Below are positions 41,788-49,536 of a stretch of 64,000 nucleotides of DNA, in pieces. The notes below the pieces were generated by a model. It saw only the letters and a list, made by a program, of their open reading frames with translations. It was not told the DNA's origin and did no database searches. Made by a program: the position numbers and the translations under genes. The first letter of the stretch is position 1. The number at the start of each line of letters is the position of its first letter. The stretch spans positions 8,482,515-8,546,514 of the forward strand of contig NZ_CP101750.1 in NCBI RefSeq assembly GCF_026810505.1, in the 5' to 3' direction. The DNA comes from Streptomyces sp. Je 1-369. GTDB lineage: Bacteria; Actinomycetota; Actinomycetes; Streptomycetales; Streptomycetaceae.

Positions 41788-42801
41788 TCAGCCGTACAGC
41801 GCGGGCCGCTCGGCCATCTCCACGCCCGTACGCGCACCGGTCCCCAGCGCGGCCACCCCCGCCTCCGCGACGGCCGCCGCCGCGTACCCGTCCCACGCGC
41901 TCGGCCCCGTGACCCCGCCCTCCCCGGCGGCGGCCACCCACGCCCGCACCTCCCGGTCGTACGCGTCGGCGAACCGCACCAGATAGTCCTGCGCCACGTC
42001 CTCGTACGCCCGGCCCGGCGTCCTGACGACCATCGTGTGCGCGTCCCCGATCTGGGCGCTGCCCCGCTCGCACACCGCCTCGCACCGCACTTCGTAGCCG
42101 AATCCGCTGTTGACGAAGATCTCCACGTCGACGACCGCGCCCCCCGACGTCTCGAAGAGCACCAGCTGCGGGTCGAGCAGTCCCTGCGGGGCGCCCGCCG
42201 ACGGCGTCGGCCGCACCACCGTCACCGCGGTGATCTCCTGCCCGAGCAGCCAACGCGTCGCGTCGATCTCGTGCGAGACGGAGCTGCTGATCAGCATCGA
42301 CGACGTGAAGTGCGGTGGAGAGGACACGTTCCGGTGGCGGCAGTGCAGCAGCAGGGGGCGGCCCAGGTCCCCGGAGTCGAGGAGCGCTTTCAGCGCCGCG
42401 TACTCGGCGTCGTACCGGCGCATGAACCCCACCTGGATCAGCCTGCGCCCGAGGCGCGCCTCCGCCTCCACGACCCGGAGGGCCGACGCCGAGTCGGGGG
42501 TCAGCGGCTTCTCGCAGAGCACCGGAAGGCCGCGCGCGAGGGCCGCGAACAGGGCCTCCTCGTGCGCCGCCTCCGGTGAGGCCACCAGGACCGCCTCCAC
42601 CCCGGGCGCACGCAACGCGTCCTGCGCCTCCCGGTGAACGGACACCCCGGCGCGCCCCGCCACCGTCGCCCCGGCCCGTGCCGTGTCGGGATCGGCGACC
42701 GCCACCACGCGGGCCCCGCCCACCGTCCCGCCGATCCGCCGCACGTGGTCGGCGCCCATGTGGCCCGCCCCGAGCACGGCCACCCCCAGCAGATCACTCA
42801 C
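41788..42801 (-). CDS. Gfo/Idh/MocA family oxidoreductase
   Basis: A 337-residue NAD(P)-dependent dehydrogenase, inositol-dehydrogenase-like. The Rossmann loop is [14 protein letters not shown], the family motif [10 protein letters not shown] holds the catalytic-site Lys, and [14 protein letters not shown] carries the His/Asp pair of inositol dehydrogenases. It would oxidise a sugar or cyclitol. No inositol catabolism genes are near. It lies 37 bases downstream of the DD-carboxypeptidase gene on the same strand, with a perfect 16-base tandem duplication in the gap. It converges on the SsgA-like gene. Confidence 0.86.
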   Translation of the reverse strand: MSDLLGVAVLGAGHMGADHVRRIGGTVGGARVVAVADPDTARAGATVAGRAGVSVHREAQDALRAPGVEAVLVASPEAAHEEALFAALARGLPVLCEKPLTPDSASALRVVEAEARLGRRLIQVGFMRRYDAEYAALKALLDSGDLGRPLLLHCRHRNVSSPPHFTSSMLISSSVSHEIDATRWLLGQEITAVTVVRPTPSAGAPQGLLDPQLVLFETSGGAVVDVEIFVNSGFGYEVRCEAVCERGSAQIGDAHTMVVRTPGRAYEDVAQDYLVRFADAYDREVRAWVAAAGEGGVTGPSAWDGYAAAAVAEAGVAALGTGARTGVEMAERPALYG

Positions 42802-42815
42802 CGCACGACCTCCCC

Positions 42816-42847
42816 GAACGCCTCACTCGATGAACGCCTCACTCGAT
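42816..42847 (-). repeat. Perfect 16-bp tandem duplication spanning a stop codon
   Basis: GAACGCCTCACTCGAT occurs twice, back to back (42816-42831 and 42832-42847). The copy at 42832-42847 includes the stop codon and final codons of the DD-carboxypeptidase gene. A recent slippage duplication is the simplest explanation. Confidence 0.75.
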
Positions 42848-44038
42848 GACGCGTCGCGCGTCCTTGCGTCGGGCCACCGTAGCCCTCCGCCGCCGGACGG
42901 CCATGGCGCAGCCCGCGAGGAGGACGACCGAGCCCGCGGCGACCAGCAGCAGCGCGGGCCATTCGGAGTCGCCGGGCCGCACGGCCTGAGGGGCCTGCTC
43001 GCCCGCGTGCGCGGGACTGGGAGCCGGACGGCTCTCCTCCAGCGGCACCAGGGAGCCCACCGGCTGTACCTTCCCGGCCGCCGCGAACCCCCAGTCGAGC
43101 AGCGACCTCGCCTCCTCGTACACGGCACGCCCGCCGCCCGCCTGCGGGTTCATCACCGTCACGACGAGCGTGCGCCCGTCGCGCTGCGCCGCGCTGATGA
43201 GGGTGGAGCCCGCATGGCTCGTGTAGCCGTTCTTGACGCCGAGCAGCCCCGGGTAGGCCGCCACGCCGTCGGCGCCGGTCAGCAGCCGATTGGTGTTCTG
43301 GATGGGGTACGACCAGCCGCCCGCAGGGAACTGGGCGACGCGGGTCGAGCAGTACCGGGAGAAGTCCGGATCGGCGAGCCCGGCCCTGCCGAAGACCGCC
43401 AAATCGTACGCCGACGAGACCTGCCCCGCCGCGTCGTAGCCGTCGGGCGACACGACGTGGGTGTCGCGCGCACCCAGTTCGCGGGCCTTGTCGCGCATCT
43501 CCTGCACGGTCTTCTGGAGCCCTCCGTTGAGCCCCGCGAGGACGTGCACGGCGTCGTTCCCCGAGCTGAGGAACACGCCCCGCCACAGGTCGGCGACCCG
43601 GTAGGCGCGCCCCTCCGCGACGCCCACCATGCTGCTGCCCTCGCCGACCCCGTCGAGCTCGTGCTGCGCGACCACGTGCCGTTCGGTGGCGTCGAGCCGC
43701 GGGAGCGTCGCCAGGGCGAAGAGCGACTTGAGCGTCGAGGCGGGCGGCAGCTTGCGGTGCGCGTTCCGAGCGCCGAGCACCTCGCCCGTTCGGGCGTCGG
43801 CCACCACCCACGCGAGCGCGGACACGTTGCCGGGGACGGCCGGGGCGCCGGGGCCCGGCCGGACCTGGGTGCCCGCCCGGTCGAGGAGGGCCGAGGAGTA
43901 CGCGGGGACGGGCCGCGGGGGCGCGGGTTCGGCCGGGGCCTCGGTGGCGGCGGCCGGTGAGGACAGGAGGACCAGAGCACCGAGGGCGAGGGCCGCGGTG
44001 CGGACGGAGGAGGAGCGCGAAAGGTACCTGATGACCAT
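42839..44038 (-). CDS. D-alanyl-D-alanine carboxypeptidase (S11 penicillin-binding protein)
   Basis: A 399-residue membrane-anchored wall enzyme. A signal sequence (SSVRTAALALGALVLLSSPA) is followed by the S11 catalytic set: SxxK in PASTLKSLFAL, SxN in FLSSGNDAVHV and KTG-equivalent KNGYTSHAGSTLI. A C-terminal membrane helix (PALLLVAAGSVVLLAGCAMA) with a basic tail anchors it. It trims the terminal D-Ala from peptidoglycan pentapeptides. The stop codon lies in a 16-base tandem duplication. The Gfo/Idh/MocA gene follows on the same strand. Confidence 0.9.
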   Translation of the reverse strand: MVIRYLSRSSSVRTAALALGALVLLSSPAAATEAPAEPAPPRPVPAYSSALLDRAGTQVRPGPGAPAVPGNVSALAWVVADARTGEVLGARNAHRKLPPASTLKSLFALATLPRLDATERHVVAQHELDGVGEGSSMVGVAEGRAYRVADLWRGVFLSSGNDAVHVLAGLNGGLQKTVQEMRDKARELGARDTHVVSPDGYDAAGQVSSAYDLAVFGRAGLADPDFSRYCSTRVAQFPAGGWSYPIQNTNRLLTGADGVAAYPGLLGVKNGYTSHAGSTLISAAQRDGRTLVVTVMNPQAGGGRAVYEEARSLLDWGFAAAGKVQPVGSLVPLEESRPAPSPAHAGEQAPQAVRPGDSEWPALLLVAAGSVVLLAGCAMAVRRRRATVARRKDARRVIE

Positions 44039-44108
44039 TCAGTCACCGTATGAGCGCTGCCCGGAGTCCGCAGATCGGCTTGGCCCGGTAGGAGGTAGCC
44101 GGGTCTCG

Positions 44109-44600
44109 TCAGGCCGGCAGGTGCTTCTCGACGGCGGCGACGAGCTCGGGGGAGTCGGGTTCGGTCTGCGGCGAGAAGCGGGCCACGACGTTGCCGGACG
44201 GGTCGACGAGGAACTTTTCGAAGTTCCAGCGGATGTCGCCCGTGTGACCCTCCGCGTCCGCCGTGTCGACGAGCCGCGCGTACAGCGGATGCCGGTTCTC
44301 GCCGTTGACGTCGACCTTCTCGGTCATCGGGAAGGTCACGCCGTACGTCGCCGAGCAGAACTCGGCGATCTCCTGCGACGTGCCGGGCTCCTGGCCCATG
44401 AACTGGTTGCAGGGCACGCCGAGCACGCTGAGCCCGCGCGCCGCGTACTGCTCGTGGAGGCGCTCCAGACCCGCGTACTGCGGAGTGAGACCGCACTTGG
44501 AGGCGACGTTGACGACCAGGACGGCCTTGCCCTCGTACTGGCGCAGGTCGGCGGGGCCGCCCTGGAGGTTCTCGATTTCCACCGCTTCGTAGACAGACAT
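44109..44600 (-). CDS. Glutathione peroxidase family (thiol peroxidase)
   Basis: A 163-residue thioredoxin-fold peroxidase. The peroxidatic cysteine is in NVASKCGLTPQYAGLERLH, the Gln in NQFMGQEPGT and the Trp/Asn in IRWNFEKFLVDPSGNVVARF; a second Cys in EFCSATYGV could be a resolving residue. In actinomycetes, which lack glutathione, such enzymes normally use thioredoxin. Start ATG 44600 by homology. A perfect inverted repeat ends 3 bases upstream of the start, and no strong ribosome-binding site is present. Confidence 0.88.
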   Translation of the reverse strand: MSVYEAVEIENLQGGPADLRQYEGKAVLVVNVASKCGLTPQYAGLERLHEQYAARGLSVLGVPCNQFMGQEPGTSQEIAEFCSATYGVTFPMTEKVDVNGENRHPLYARLVDTADAEGHTGDIRWNFEKFLVDPSGNVVARFSPQTEPDSPELVAAVEKHLPA

Positions 44601-44603
44601 GAT

Positions 44604-44621
44604 CCGGAGCATACGCTCCGG
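44604..44621 (-). promoter_or_regulatory. Inverted repeat abutting the peroxidase start
   Basis: CCGGAGC-ATAC-GCTCCGG, perfect 7-base arms with a 4-base spacer, 3 bases upstream of the ATG at 44600. In the transcript it would fold over the ribosome-binding region; as DNA it could be an operator. Confidence 0.45.
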
Positions 44622-44699
44622 CATGCGCCCAATCCTCGGGCCCCGTGGCTCCGAATCCACACGCGAGTACGTATACGGGTACCGCAACCAGGGGGAGAC

Positions 44700-44879
44700 G
44701 TGGCGACCGTCGCAGAACTGGACCTGACGAAGGAAGAACGGGAACGGCGCATCCGGGACGGTGAGGCGGCCGAGATGCGGCATCTGCTGCTCGACGCCGA
44801 CACGGACAGCGTGGTCCCGGCGTTCGTGTGCCTGCGGAAGGGCTCGCGGAAGGGCCTGCGGAAGGGGCGGCGCACATGA
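44700..44879 (+). CDS. Small hypothetical protein with basic repeat tail
   Basis: A 59-residue protein from GTG 44700, preceded by GGGGGAG. It is acidic and helical at first (ELDLTKEERERRIRDGEAAE), then has a hydrophobic stretch and a basic tail RKGSRKGLRKGRR encoded by three 12-base repeats (44835-44870). The stop overlaps the next start by ATGA. Not recognised; the coupling to another small basic protein suggests a pair. Confidence 0.55.
   Translation: MATVAELDLTKEERERRIRDGEAAEMRHLLLDADTDSVVPAFVCLRKGSRKGLRKGRRT
44835..44870 (+). repeat. Three 12-bp in-frame repeats
   Basis: CGGAAGGGCTCG, CGGAAGGGCCTG and CGGAAGGGGCGG follow one another and encode the Arg-Lys-Gly repeats at the C terminus of the small protein. 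Being a multiple of three, gain or loss of a unit keeps the frame. Confidence 0.7.
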
Positions 44880-45061
44880 CCCGCCGAACCGTCAGGCTCC
44901 GCAAGAAAACGACCGTGCGGCGCCGCGCTGAGCCCGGCGGGGATTCCGGGGACGCCGCCGACGACAGGGCCCGCGCCGCGGACGCGTCGCGCAGAGCGGG
45001 GCGTGTCACCGCGACGGCGGCGAGGTTCCTCGCGAGGGAGCAGAAGGAGCGGAAGGAGTAG
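44876..45061 (+). CDS. Small basic hypothetical protein coupled to the preceding gene
   Basis: A 61-residue, very basic protein starting at ATG 44876 inside the preceding stop. It opens TRRTVRLRKKTTVRRRAEPG and ends in an Ala/Arg-rich helix [19 protein letters not shown]. The composition suggests nucleic-acid or membrane-surface binding; there is no known family. Its last 56 bases overlap the convergent FetB-like permease gene, which supports reading both with caution. Confidence 0.5.
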   Translation: MTRRTVRLRKKTTVRRRAEPGGDSGDAADDRARAADASRRAGRVTATAARFLAREQKERKE

Positions 45062-45878
45062 GGGGAGCAGGGGGAGTAGAGGGGCCGGAGGGCGTAGGGG
45101 CGGTTCGGTGCAGGCGGCCGTGGGCGACCAGTTCCACCGTCAGCGCCACGGCGATCGCCTGGACCGCCATCAGGGCGATGAGCACGAAGAGCTGCACCGC
45201 TCCGGCCATCGCCGGTGACGCCCCGCCCAGGAGCATGCCGACGAACGCGCCGGGCAGGGTGACCAGGCCCACCGTGCGGGTCTGGTCGAGGCCGGGCAGC
45301 AGCGCGTCCGACGCGGCGGGCCGGATCACCTCGATGCGTGCGTCGTGGTCGGGCAGGCCGAGGGCGATGCCCGCCTCGAACTCGCCGTACCGGGTGTGGA
45401 GTTCGTCGAGGGCGCGGCGGCCCGCGAGGACCGTCGCGGTGAGCGCGCCGCCGATGAGGATGCCGGTCACCGGGATCATGGCGACGCCCCGCACCGGGAG
45501 CAGGCCCGCGAGGGTCAGTCCGGCGACGACCGGGACGACGGGGCCCGCGACGGGCAGCGCCGCCCACCACCAGGTGGAGTTCGGTGTGACGCGCCGTCCC
45601 GCCGTGCGGGTGGCCACGGCGAACATGAGGAGGAGGAAGGCGTAGAGGGCGGCCGTGTGGTGCACGACCCAGGCGATGACGAGGGACGCGGCCGCCAGCT
45701 GCGCGGTGGCGCGCACACCCGCGACGGCGATCTCCCGCGCCCGGTCGCGCGAGCCGTCGGGGGCGAGCCGGAAGACGGCCGCCGCCGTCGCGGCGGCCAG
45801 GAGCAGCACGAGCAGGGCGACGGCGAGCGCCGTATTGACCGGCAGCAGGGTCTGGGCGGCGAGGGTGCGCACGGGCAC
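45006..45878 (-). CDS. FetB-like ABC transporter permease (UPF0014)
   Basis: A 290-residue membrane protein with about seven helices and the conserved cytosolic loop [19 protein letters not shown]. Other family markers are [20 protein letters not shown] and [20 protein letters not shown]. FetB works with the ATPase FetA in iron export or metal stress in E. coli; no ATPase gene is adjacent here, so the partner must be elsewhere. The C-terminal tail is Pro/Ser/Thr-rich. The 3' end overlaps the small basic gene by 56 bases. Confidence 0.82.
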   Translation of the reverse strand: MPVRTLAAQTLLPVNTALAVALLVLLLAAATAAAVFRLAPDGSRDRAREIAVAGVRATAQLAAASLVIAWVVHHTAALYAFLLLMFAVATRTAGRRVTPNSTWWWAALPVAGPVVPVVAGLTLAGLLPVRGVAMIPVTGILIGGALTATVLAGRRALDELHTRYGEFEAGIALGLPDHDARIEVIRPAASDALLPGLDQTRTVGLVTLPGAFVGMLLGGASPAMAGAVQLFVLIALMAVQAIAVALTVELVAHGRLHRTAPTPSGPSTPPAPPTPSAPSAPSRGTSPPSR

Positions 45879-45918
45879 ACCCTAGATCGCGGGGCCCTCC
45901 GTCTCCGACAGAAGCGAA

Positions 45919-45954
45919 GGGAAGGAGTGCGGGAAGGAGTGCGGGAAGGGGCGG
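45919..45954 (+). repeat. GA-rich 12-bp repeats before mscR
   Basis: GGGAAGGAGTGC occurs twice in tandem (45919-45930, 45931-45942), followed by a degenerate third copy. It lies between the divergent permease gene (start 45878) and the dehydrogenase gene (start 46031). The purine bias could affect DNA structure; its significance is unknown. Confidence 0.45.
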
Positions 45955-46030
45955 AGGGAGTGCTGTGCCGACGCGCTCGACCTGTAACGATGTGGGAGGT
46001 AAGACGTGCAGACAGAGAAGGGCTGAAGTC

Positions 46031-47116
46031 ATGGCGCAGCAGGTGCAGGGCGTGATCGCACGCGCGAAGGGCGAGCCGGTACGGATCGAGACGATCACCG
46101 TCCCGGATCCGGGGCCGGGAGAGGCCGTCGTGAAGATCCAGGCGTGCGGGGTCTGCCACACCGACCTGCACTATCGCGAGGGCGGCATCAACGACGACTT
46201 CCCGTTCCTGCTCGGACACGAGGCGGCGGGCGTCGTCGAGTCGGTCGGCGAGGGCGTCACCGAGGTCGCGGTCGGCGACTTCGTGATCCTCAACTGGCGC
46301 GCGGTGTGCGGGCAGTGCCGTGCGTGTCGGCGCGGCCGCCCCCAGTACTGCTTCGACACGCACAACGCGAAGCAGAAGATGACCCTGGCCGACGGCACCG
46401 AGCTGTCGCCCGCGCTCGGCATCGGGGCCTTCGCCGAGAAGACGCTCGTCGCCGCCGGGCAGTGCACCAAGGTCGACCCGGAGGCCTCGCCCGCCGCGGC
46501 CGGACTCCTCGGCTGCGGCGTGATGGCGGGCATCGGCGCCGCCATCAACACCGGCAACGTGGGCCGCGGCGACTCGGTCGCGGTCATCGGTTGCGGCGGC
46601 GTCGGCAACGCCGCGGTCGTGGGCGCCCGCCTCGCGGGAGCCGCGAAGATCATCGCTGTGGACATCGACGACCAGAAGCTGGAGACGGCGAAGGGCCTCG
46701 GCGCCACGCACACCGTCAACTCCCGCTCCGCCGACCCCGTCGAGGCGATCCGCGAGCTGACCGACGGCAACGGAGCCGACGTCGTCATCGAGGCGGTCGG
46801 CCGCCCGGAGACGTACGAGCAGGCCTTCTACGCCCGCGACCTGGCCGGCACGGTTGTCCTGGTCGGCGTCCCGACCCCGGACATGAAGATCGAGCTTCCG
46901 CTCCTCGACGTGTTCGGGCGCGGCGGCGCACTCAAGTCGAGCTGGTACGGCGACTGCCTGCCGTCCCGCGACTTCCCGATGCTCATCGACCTGTACCGGC
47001 AGGGGCGTCTGGACCTGGACGCGTTCGTCACGGAGACCATCGCCTTGGAAGACGTCGAGAAGGCCTTCGAGCGCATGCACCACGGCGACGTCCTCCGTTC
47101 GGTGGTGATGTTCTGA
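46031..47116 (+). CDS. mscR: S-(hydroxymethyl)mycothiol dehydrogenase (formaldehyde detoxification)
   Basis: A 361-residue zinc-dependent class III-type alcohol dehydrogenase. Catalytic zinc ligands are in [12 protein letters not shown] and LGHEAAGVV, the structural zinc cysteines in [15 protein letters not shown], and the NAD loop is [13 protein letters not shown]. The sequence [20 protein letters not shown] is typical of MscR, which oxidises the formaldehyde-mycothiol adduct. The stop overlaps the ATG of an MBL-fold hydrolase (TGATG), the usual partner. It could also act on S-nitrosomycothiol. ATG 46031 has no strong ribosome site. Confidence 0.9.
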   Translation: MAQQVQGVIARAKGEPVRIETITVPDPGPGEAVVKIQACGVCHTDLHYREGGINDDFPFLLGHEAAGVVESVGEGVTEVAVGDFVILNWRAVCGQCRACRRGRPQYCFDTHNAKQKMTLADGTELSPALGIGAFAEKTLVAAGQCTKVDPEASPAAAGLLGCGVMAGIGAAINTGNVGRGDSVAVIGCGGVGNAAVVGARLAGAAKIIAVDIDDQKLETAKGLGATHTVNSRSADPVEAIRELTDGNGADVVIEAVGRPETYEQAFYARDLAGTVVLVGVPTPDMKIELPLLDVFGRGGALKSSWYGDCLPSRDFPMLIDLYRQGRLDLDAFVTETIALEDVEKAFERMHHGDVLRSVVMF

Positions 47117-47772
47117 TGGCGGCCGAAGCCACGAACGACGCCTCCGGCGTGCGCATCGACCACCTCGTCACGTCGGGGACGTTCTCCCTGGACGGCGGCA
47201 CCTGGGACGTCGACAACAACGTGTGGATCGTGGGCGACGACAACGAGTGCGTCGTCATCGACGCCGCGCACGACGCGGACGCCATCGCGGCCGCGGTGGG
47301 GGAGCGGCGCCTCGTCGCGATCGTCTGCACGCACGCCCACGACGACCACATCGACGCGGCCCCGGCGCTCGCGGCCCGCACGGGCGCGCCGATCCTGCTG
47401 CACCCGGCGGACGCGGAGCTGTGGAAGCAGACCCATCCCGACCGTGCCCCGGACGGCGAGCTCTCCGACGGACAGGAACTGGCCGTCGCGGGCGCGGTCC
47501 TGAAGGTGCTGCACACGCCGGGCCACTGCCACGGCGCGGTCAGCCTGCACGCGCCCGGCCTCGGTACGGTCTTCACCGGAGACACGCTGTTCGCCGGCGG
47601 ACCCGGCGCCACGGGCCGTTCGTTCAGTGACTTCCCGACGATCGTGGAGTCCATCAAGGAGCGGATCCTGACGCTGCCGCCCGCGACGGTGGTGCGCACC
47701 GGGCACGGCGACAGCACCACGGTCGGTGCCGAAGCGCCCCATCTGGAGGAGTGGATCGCCCGGGGCCACTGA
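47116..47772 (+). CDS. MBL-fold metallo-hydrolase, MscR partner
   Basis: A 218-residue glyoxalase-II-like hydrolase. Metal ligands are in the HxHxDH motif CTHAHDDHIDAAP, a second His in HTPGHCHGAVSL, Asp in FTGDTLFAGGPG and a last His in RTGHGDSTT. By its coupling to mscR, a role in releasing formate from S-formylmycothiol or a related thioester is likely. The start overlaps the mscR stop by one base. A 13-bp hairpin terminator follows 28 bases after the stop. Confidence 0.88.
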   Translation: MAAEATNDASGVRIDHLVTSGTFSLDGGTWDVDNNVWIVGDDNECVVIDAAHDADAIAAAVGERRLVAIVCTHAHDDHIDAAPALAARTGAPILLHPADAELWKQTHPDRAPDGELSDGQELAVAGAVLKVLHTPGHCHGAVSLHAPGLGTVFTGDTLFAGGPGATGRSFSDFPTIVESIKERILTLPPATVVRTGHGDSTTVGAEAPHLEEWIARGH

Positions 47773-47800
47773 CACCCGGTTCCGCACCTGTACGTACGAC

Positions 47801-47836
47801 TCTTGGCCCCGCGTGGTTCGCCGCGCGGGGCCAAGA
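47801..47836 (+). terminator. Strong terminator hairpin of the mscR operon
   Basis: A perfect 13-base stem (TCTTGGCCCCGCG at 47801-47813 pairs with 47824-47836) with a 10-base loop, 28 bases after the hydrolase stop. There is no U tract, which is normal for Streptomyces terminators. Confidence 0.75.
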
Positions 47837-47870
47837 CGCGTACTGGCCCTGTCGGGCAATCTTCGATAAG

Positions 47871-47889
47871 TTAGGCAAGGCTTACCTAA
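47871..47889 (+). promoter_or_regulatory. Iron box (DmdR/IdeR binding site)
   Basis: TTAGGCAAGGCTTACCTAA is a near-exact match to the actinomycete DtxR-family iron box (TTAGGTTAGGCTAACCTAA, recalled). It ends 2 bases before the ribosome-binding site GGAGG and 13 bases before the ATG at 47902. Iron-bound DmdR should repress this gene, so it would be expressed under iron limitation. Confidence 0.85.
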
Positions 47890-47901
47890 TGGAGGTTGAG
47901 G

Positions 47902-48615
47902 ATGGGTGTCCGTCACAGCAGCACGACCGTGCCCTCAGCGGCGGCACGCGCTCGTTCAGTGCTCGCCACCGCGTGGTCCTGCGCGGTGACCACGGAGATC
48001 GGCAGGGACGAACTCGTGGGCGCGCACACCGTGACCGAGGACGGCAGGATCCTGCTGTCACCGCCCGAGGACAGCGCGCTCGCCGCCGCCGTCATCTGCG
48101 CGCCACGCGGCGAACCGTCCACCCTGGTCGAGTTCGCCGACGTCTCACCGGTGCCGCTGAGGGACCGGATCCGCGCGCGGCTCTGGCTCTCCGGGGCGTT
48201 GGGGTACGACGGCGAGCACCTGGTCTTCGAGCCGACGTGCGCCGTACTGCACGACTCCACCGGGGAGCGTCAGGGCGTGGAACTCGACGAGTTCGCCCTG
48301 ACCGTGCCCGATCCGCTCGCCGAGGCCGAGTCTCGCCTGCTCACCCATCTCGCCGACGCCCACCCGGACGCCGTCGAGCAGCTCACCCGCCTCATCAGCC
48401 CGGACAGCCTGCAAGGCGTGGTGCGGGTCCGCCCGCTCGCCCTCGACCGGCACGGGATCTCCCTGCGTCTCGAACGCGCCCGCGGCCAGGCCGACGTACG
48501 CCTCCCGTTCCACCAGCTCGTCGAGGACGTCACGCAGGTGACGGAGTGCATGCACGCCCTCCTCATGAAGGCGCGCCTCTCAGCCACGCGGCGCGGTCGG
48601 CCCGTCGGAGGCTGA
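47902..48615 (+). CDS. DUF2470-domain protein, iron-regulated (haem-utilisation/PPOX-like)
   Basis: A 237-residue soluble protein. The N-terminal half is a split-barrel flavin-reductase-like region (AVTTEIGRDELVGAHTV through RDRIRARLWLSGALG). The C-terminal half is the DUF2470 domain: ESRLLTHLADAHPDAVEQL, VVRVRPLALDRHGISLRL, FHQLVEDVTQVTECMHALL. Relatives of this two-part design include HugZ-like haem-degrading proteins. The iron box directly in front supports a role in iron or haem acquisition. ATG 47902 has GGAGG 6 bases upstream. The 3' end overlaps the convergent DUF1232 gene by 36 bases. Confidence 0.84.
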   Translation: MGVRHSSTTVPSAAARARSVLATAWSCAVTTEIGRDELVGAHTVTEDGRILLSPPEDSALAAAVICAPRGEPSTLVEFADVSPVPLRDRIRARLWLSGALGYDGEHLVFEPTCAVLHDSTGERQGVELDEFALTVPDPLAEAESRLLTHLADAHPDAVEQLTRLISPDSLQGVVRVRPLALDRHGISLRLERARGQADVRLPFHQLVEDVTQVTECMHALLMKARLSATRRGRPVGG

Positions 48616-48867
48616 CCGCAACGACCGCAGCGCGAGGAGCAGCACCCCGATGTCGTCGAGGTAGACGGGGTCGGGCACCAGGTCGGTCGGCAGTACGAGG
48701 TAGGCGACGGCGCCCCAGAACACCCACTGCCGCTCGACGGGCAGGCCGGCTCTGCGCAGCGCGCGGCGGGTCCGGACGAGACGTATGAGAAGGGCGACCG
48801 CGACGGCGAGGGTCGCGGCGACCAGAACGGCGGCGACGACCAGGAGGACGGTCAGGTCCGTGCTCAT
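48580..48867 (-). CDS. DUF1232 (YkvA-like) membrane protein
   Basis: A 95-residue protein with one N-terminal membrane helix (LTVLLVVAAVLVAATLAVAV) and the DUF1232 signature AYLVLPTDLVPDPVYLDDIG, followed by VLLLALRSL. The family's function is unknown. It converges on the iron-regulated DUF2470 gene, overlapping it by 36 bases, and is divergent from an isochorismatase-like gene. Confidence 0.85.
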   Translation of the reverse strand: MSTDLTVLLVVAAVLVAATLAVAVALLIRLVRTRRALRRAGLPVERQWVFWGAVAYLVLPTDLVPDPVYLDDIGVLLLALRSLRSASDGPTAPRG

Positions 48868-48921
48868 ACCCCCGTACGTTAATCAAGTTGAGGTCTCACG
48901 TCTCGTAGGGATGATGGCGGG

Positions 48922-49536
48922 GTGACGAACCAGCCGATGCCCACGCACCCCGCCCCGCCCCTGACCCCCACTGACGACGTCGCGCCCGTCCAGGCAGTGA
49001 TCGTCGTCGACATGCAGACCGCGTTCGTCACCGGCGACGGCGCCGTGCCCGACGCGGACCGCCTCCTGGACCGCGTACGGGACCTGTTGGCCAGGGCGCG
49101 CGAGAGCGGCGCGGTCGTCGTCCAGCTGCAGAACGACGGGGAGCCCGGCACCTCCGACGAGACGGGCACGCCCGGCTGGGAGATCCACCTCCCCGCCGAC
49201 ACGGACCGGGGCGAGGTCGTCCTGCGCAAGACCGTCGACGACGGCTTCGAGGAGACCCCGCTCGCATCGCTGCTGCGGGACGCCGGCGTGCGGGAACTCG
49301 CCGTGTGCGGCGTGATGTCGGAGATGTGCGTCAGGGCGACGGCGAGCACCGCGCTGGAACTCGGCTTCCGCGTGGTCCTGCCGCACGACGCCCACGCGAC
49401 CTACGACATCCCGGCCGCCGAGGGCATCAGCGACGTGGTGCCCGCGGCGATGGTCTCGCGTGTCGCGGAGTGGACCCTCGGCGACGAGGTCGAGGTGGTG
49501 CCGCGGGCGGCCGACGTGGTCTTCGTCAAGCCCTAA
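48922..49536 (+). CDS. Isochorismatase-family cysteine hydrolase
   Basis: A 204-residue hydrolase. The catalytic triad is visible: Asp in VIVVDMQTAFVTG, Lys in VVLRKTVDDGFEETPLAS, and Cys in VCGVMSEMCVRATASTALEL. Members hydrolyse isochorismate, nicotinamide or other amides; conserved features here suit a generic amidohydrolase rather than a siderophore enzyme. The start is GTG 48922. The last 4 bases overlap the convergent ankyrin/HEAT gene. Confidence 0.88.
   Translation: MTNQPMPTHPAPPLTPTDDVAPVQAVIVVDMQTAFVTGDGAVPDADRLLDRVRDLLARARESGAVVVQLQNDGEPGTSDETGTPGWEIHLPADTDRGEVVLRKTVDDGFEETPLASLLRDAGVRELAVCGVMSEMCVRATASTALELGFRVVLPHDAHATYDIPAAEGISDVVPAAMVSRVAEWTLGDEVEVVPRAADVVFVKP

Noticed and set aside
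43279..46161. A 960-codon open frame on the minus strand
   Set aside because: It runs through the DD-carboxypeptidase, peroxidase and permease genes in other frames, with Arg/Pro/Ala-rich low-complexity translation. It is a shadow caused by high GC at third positions.
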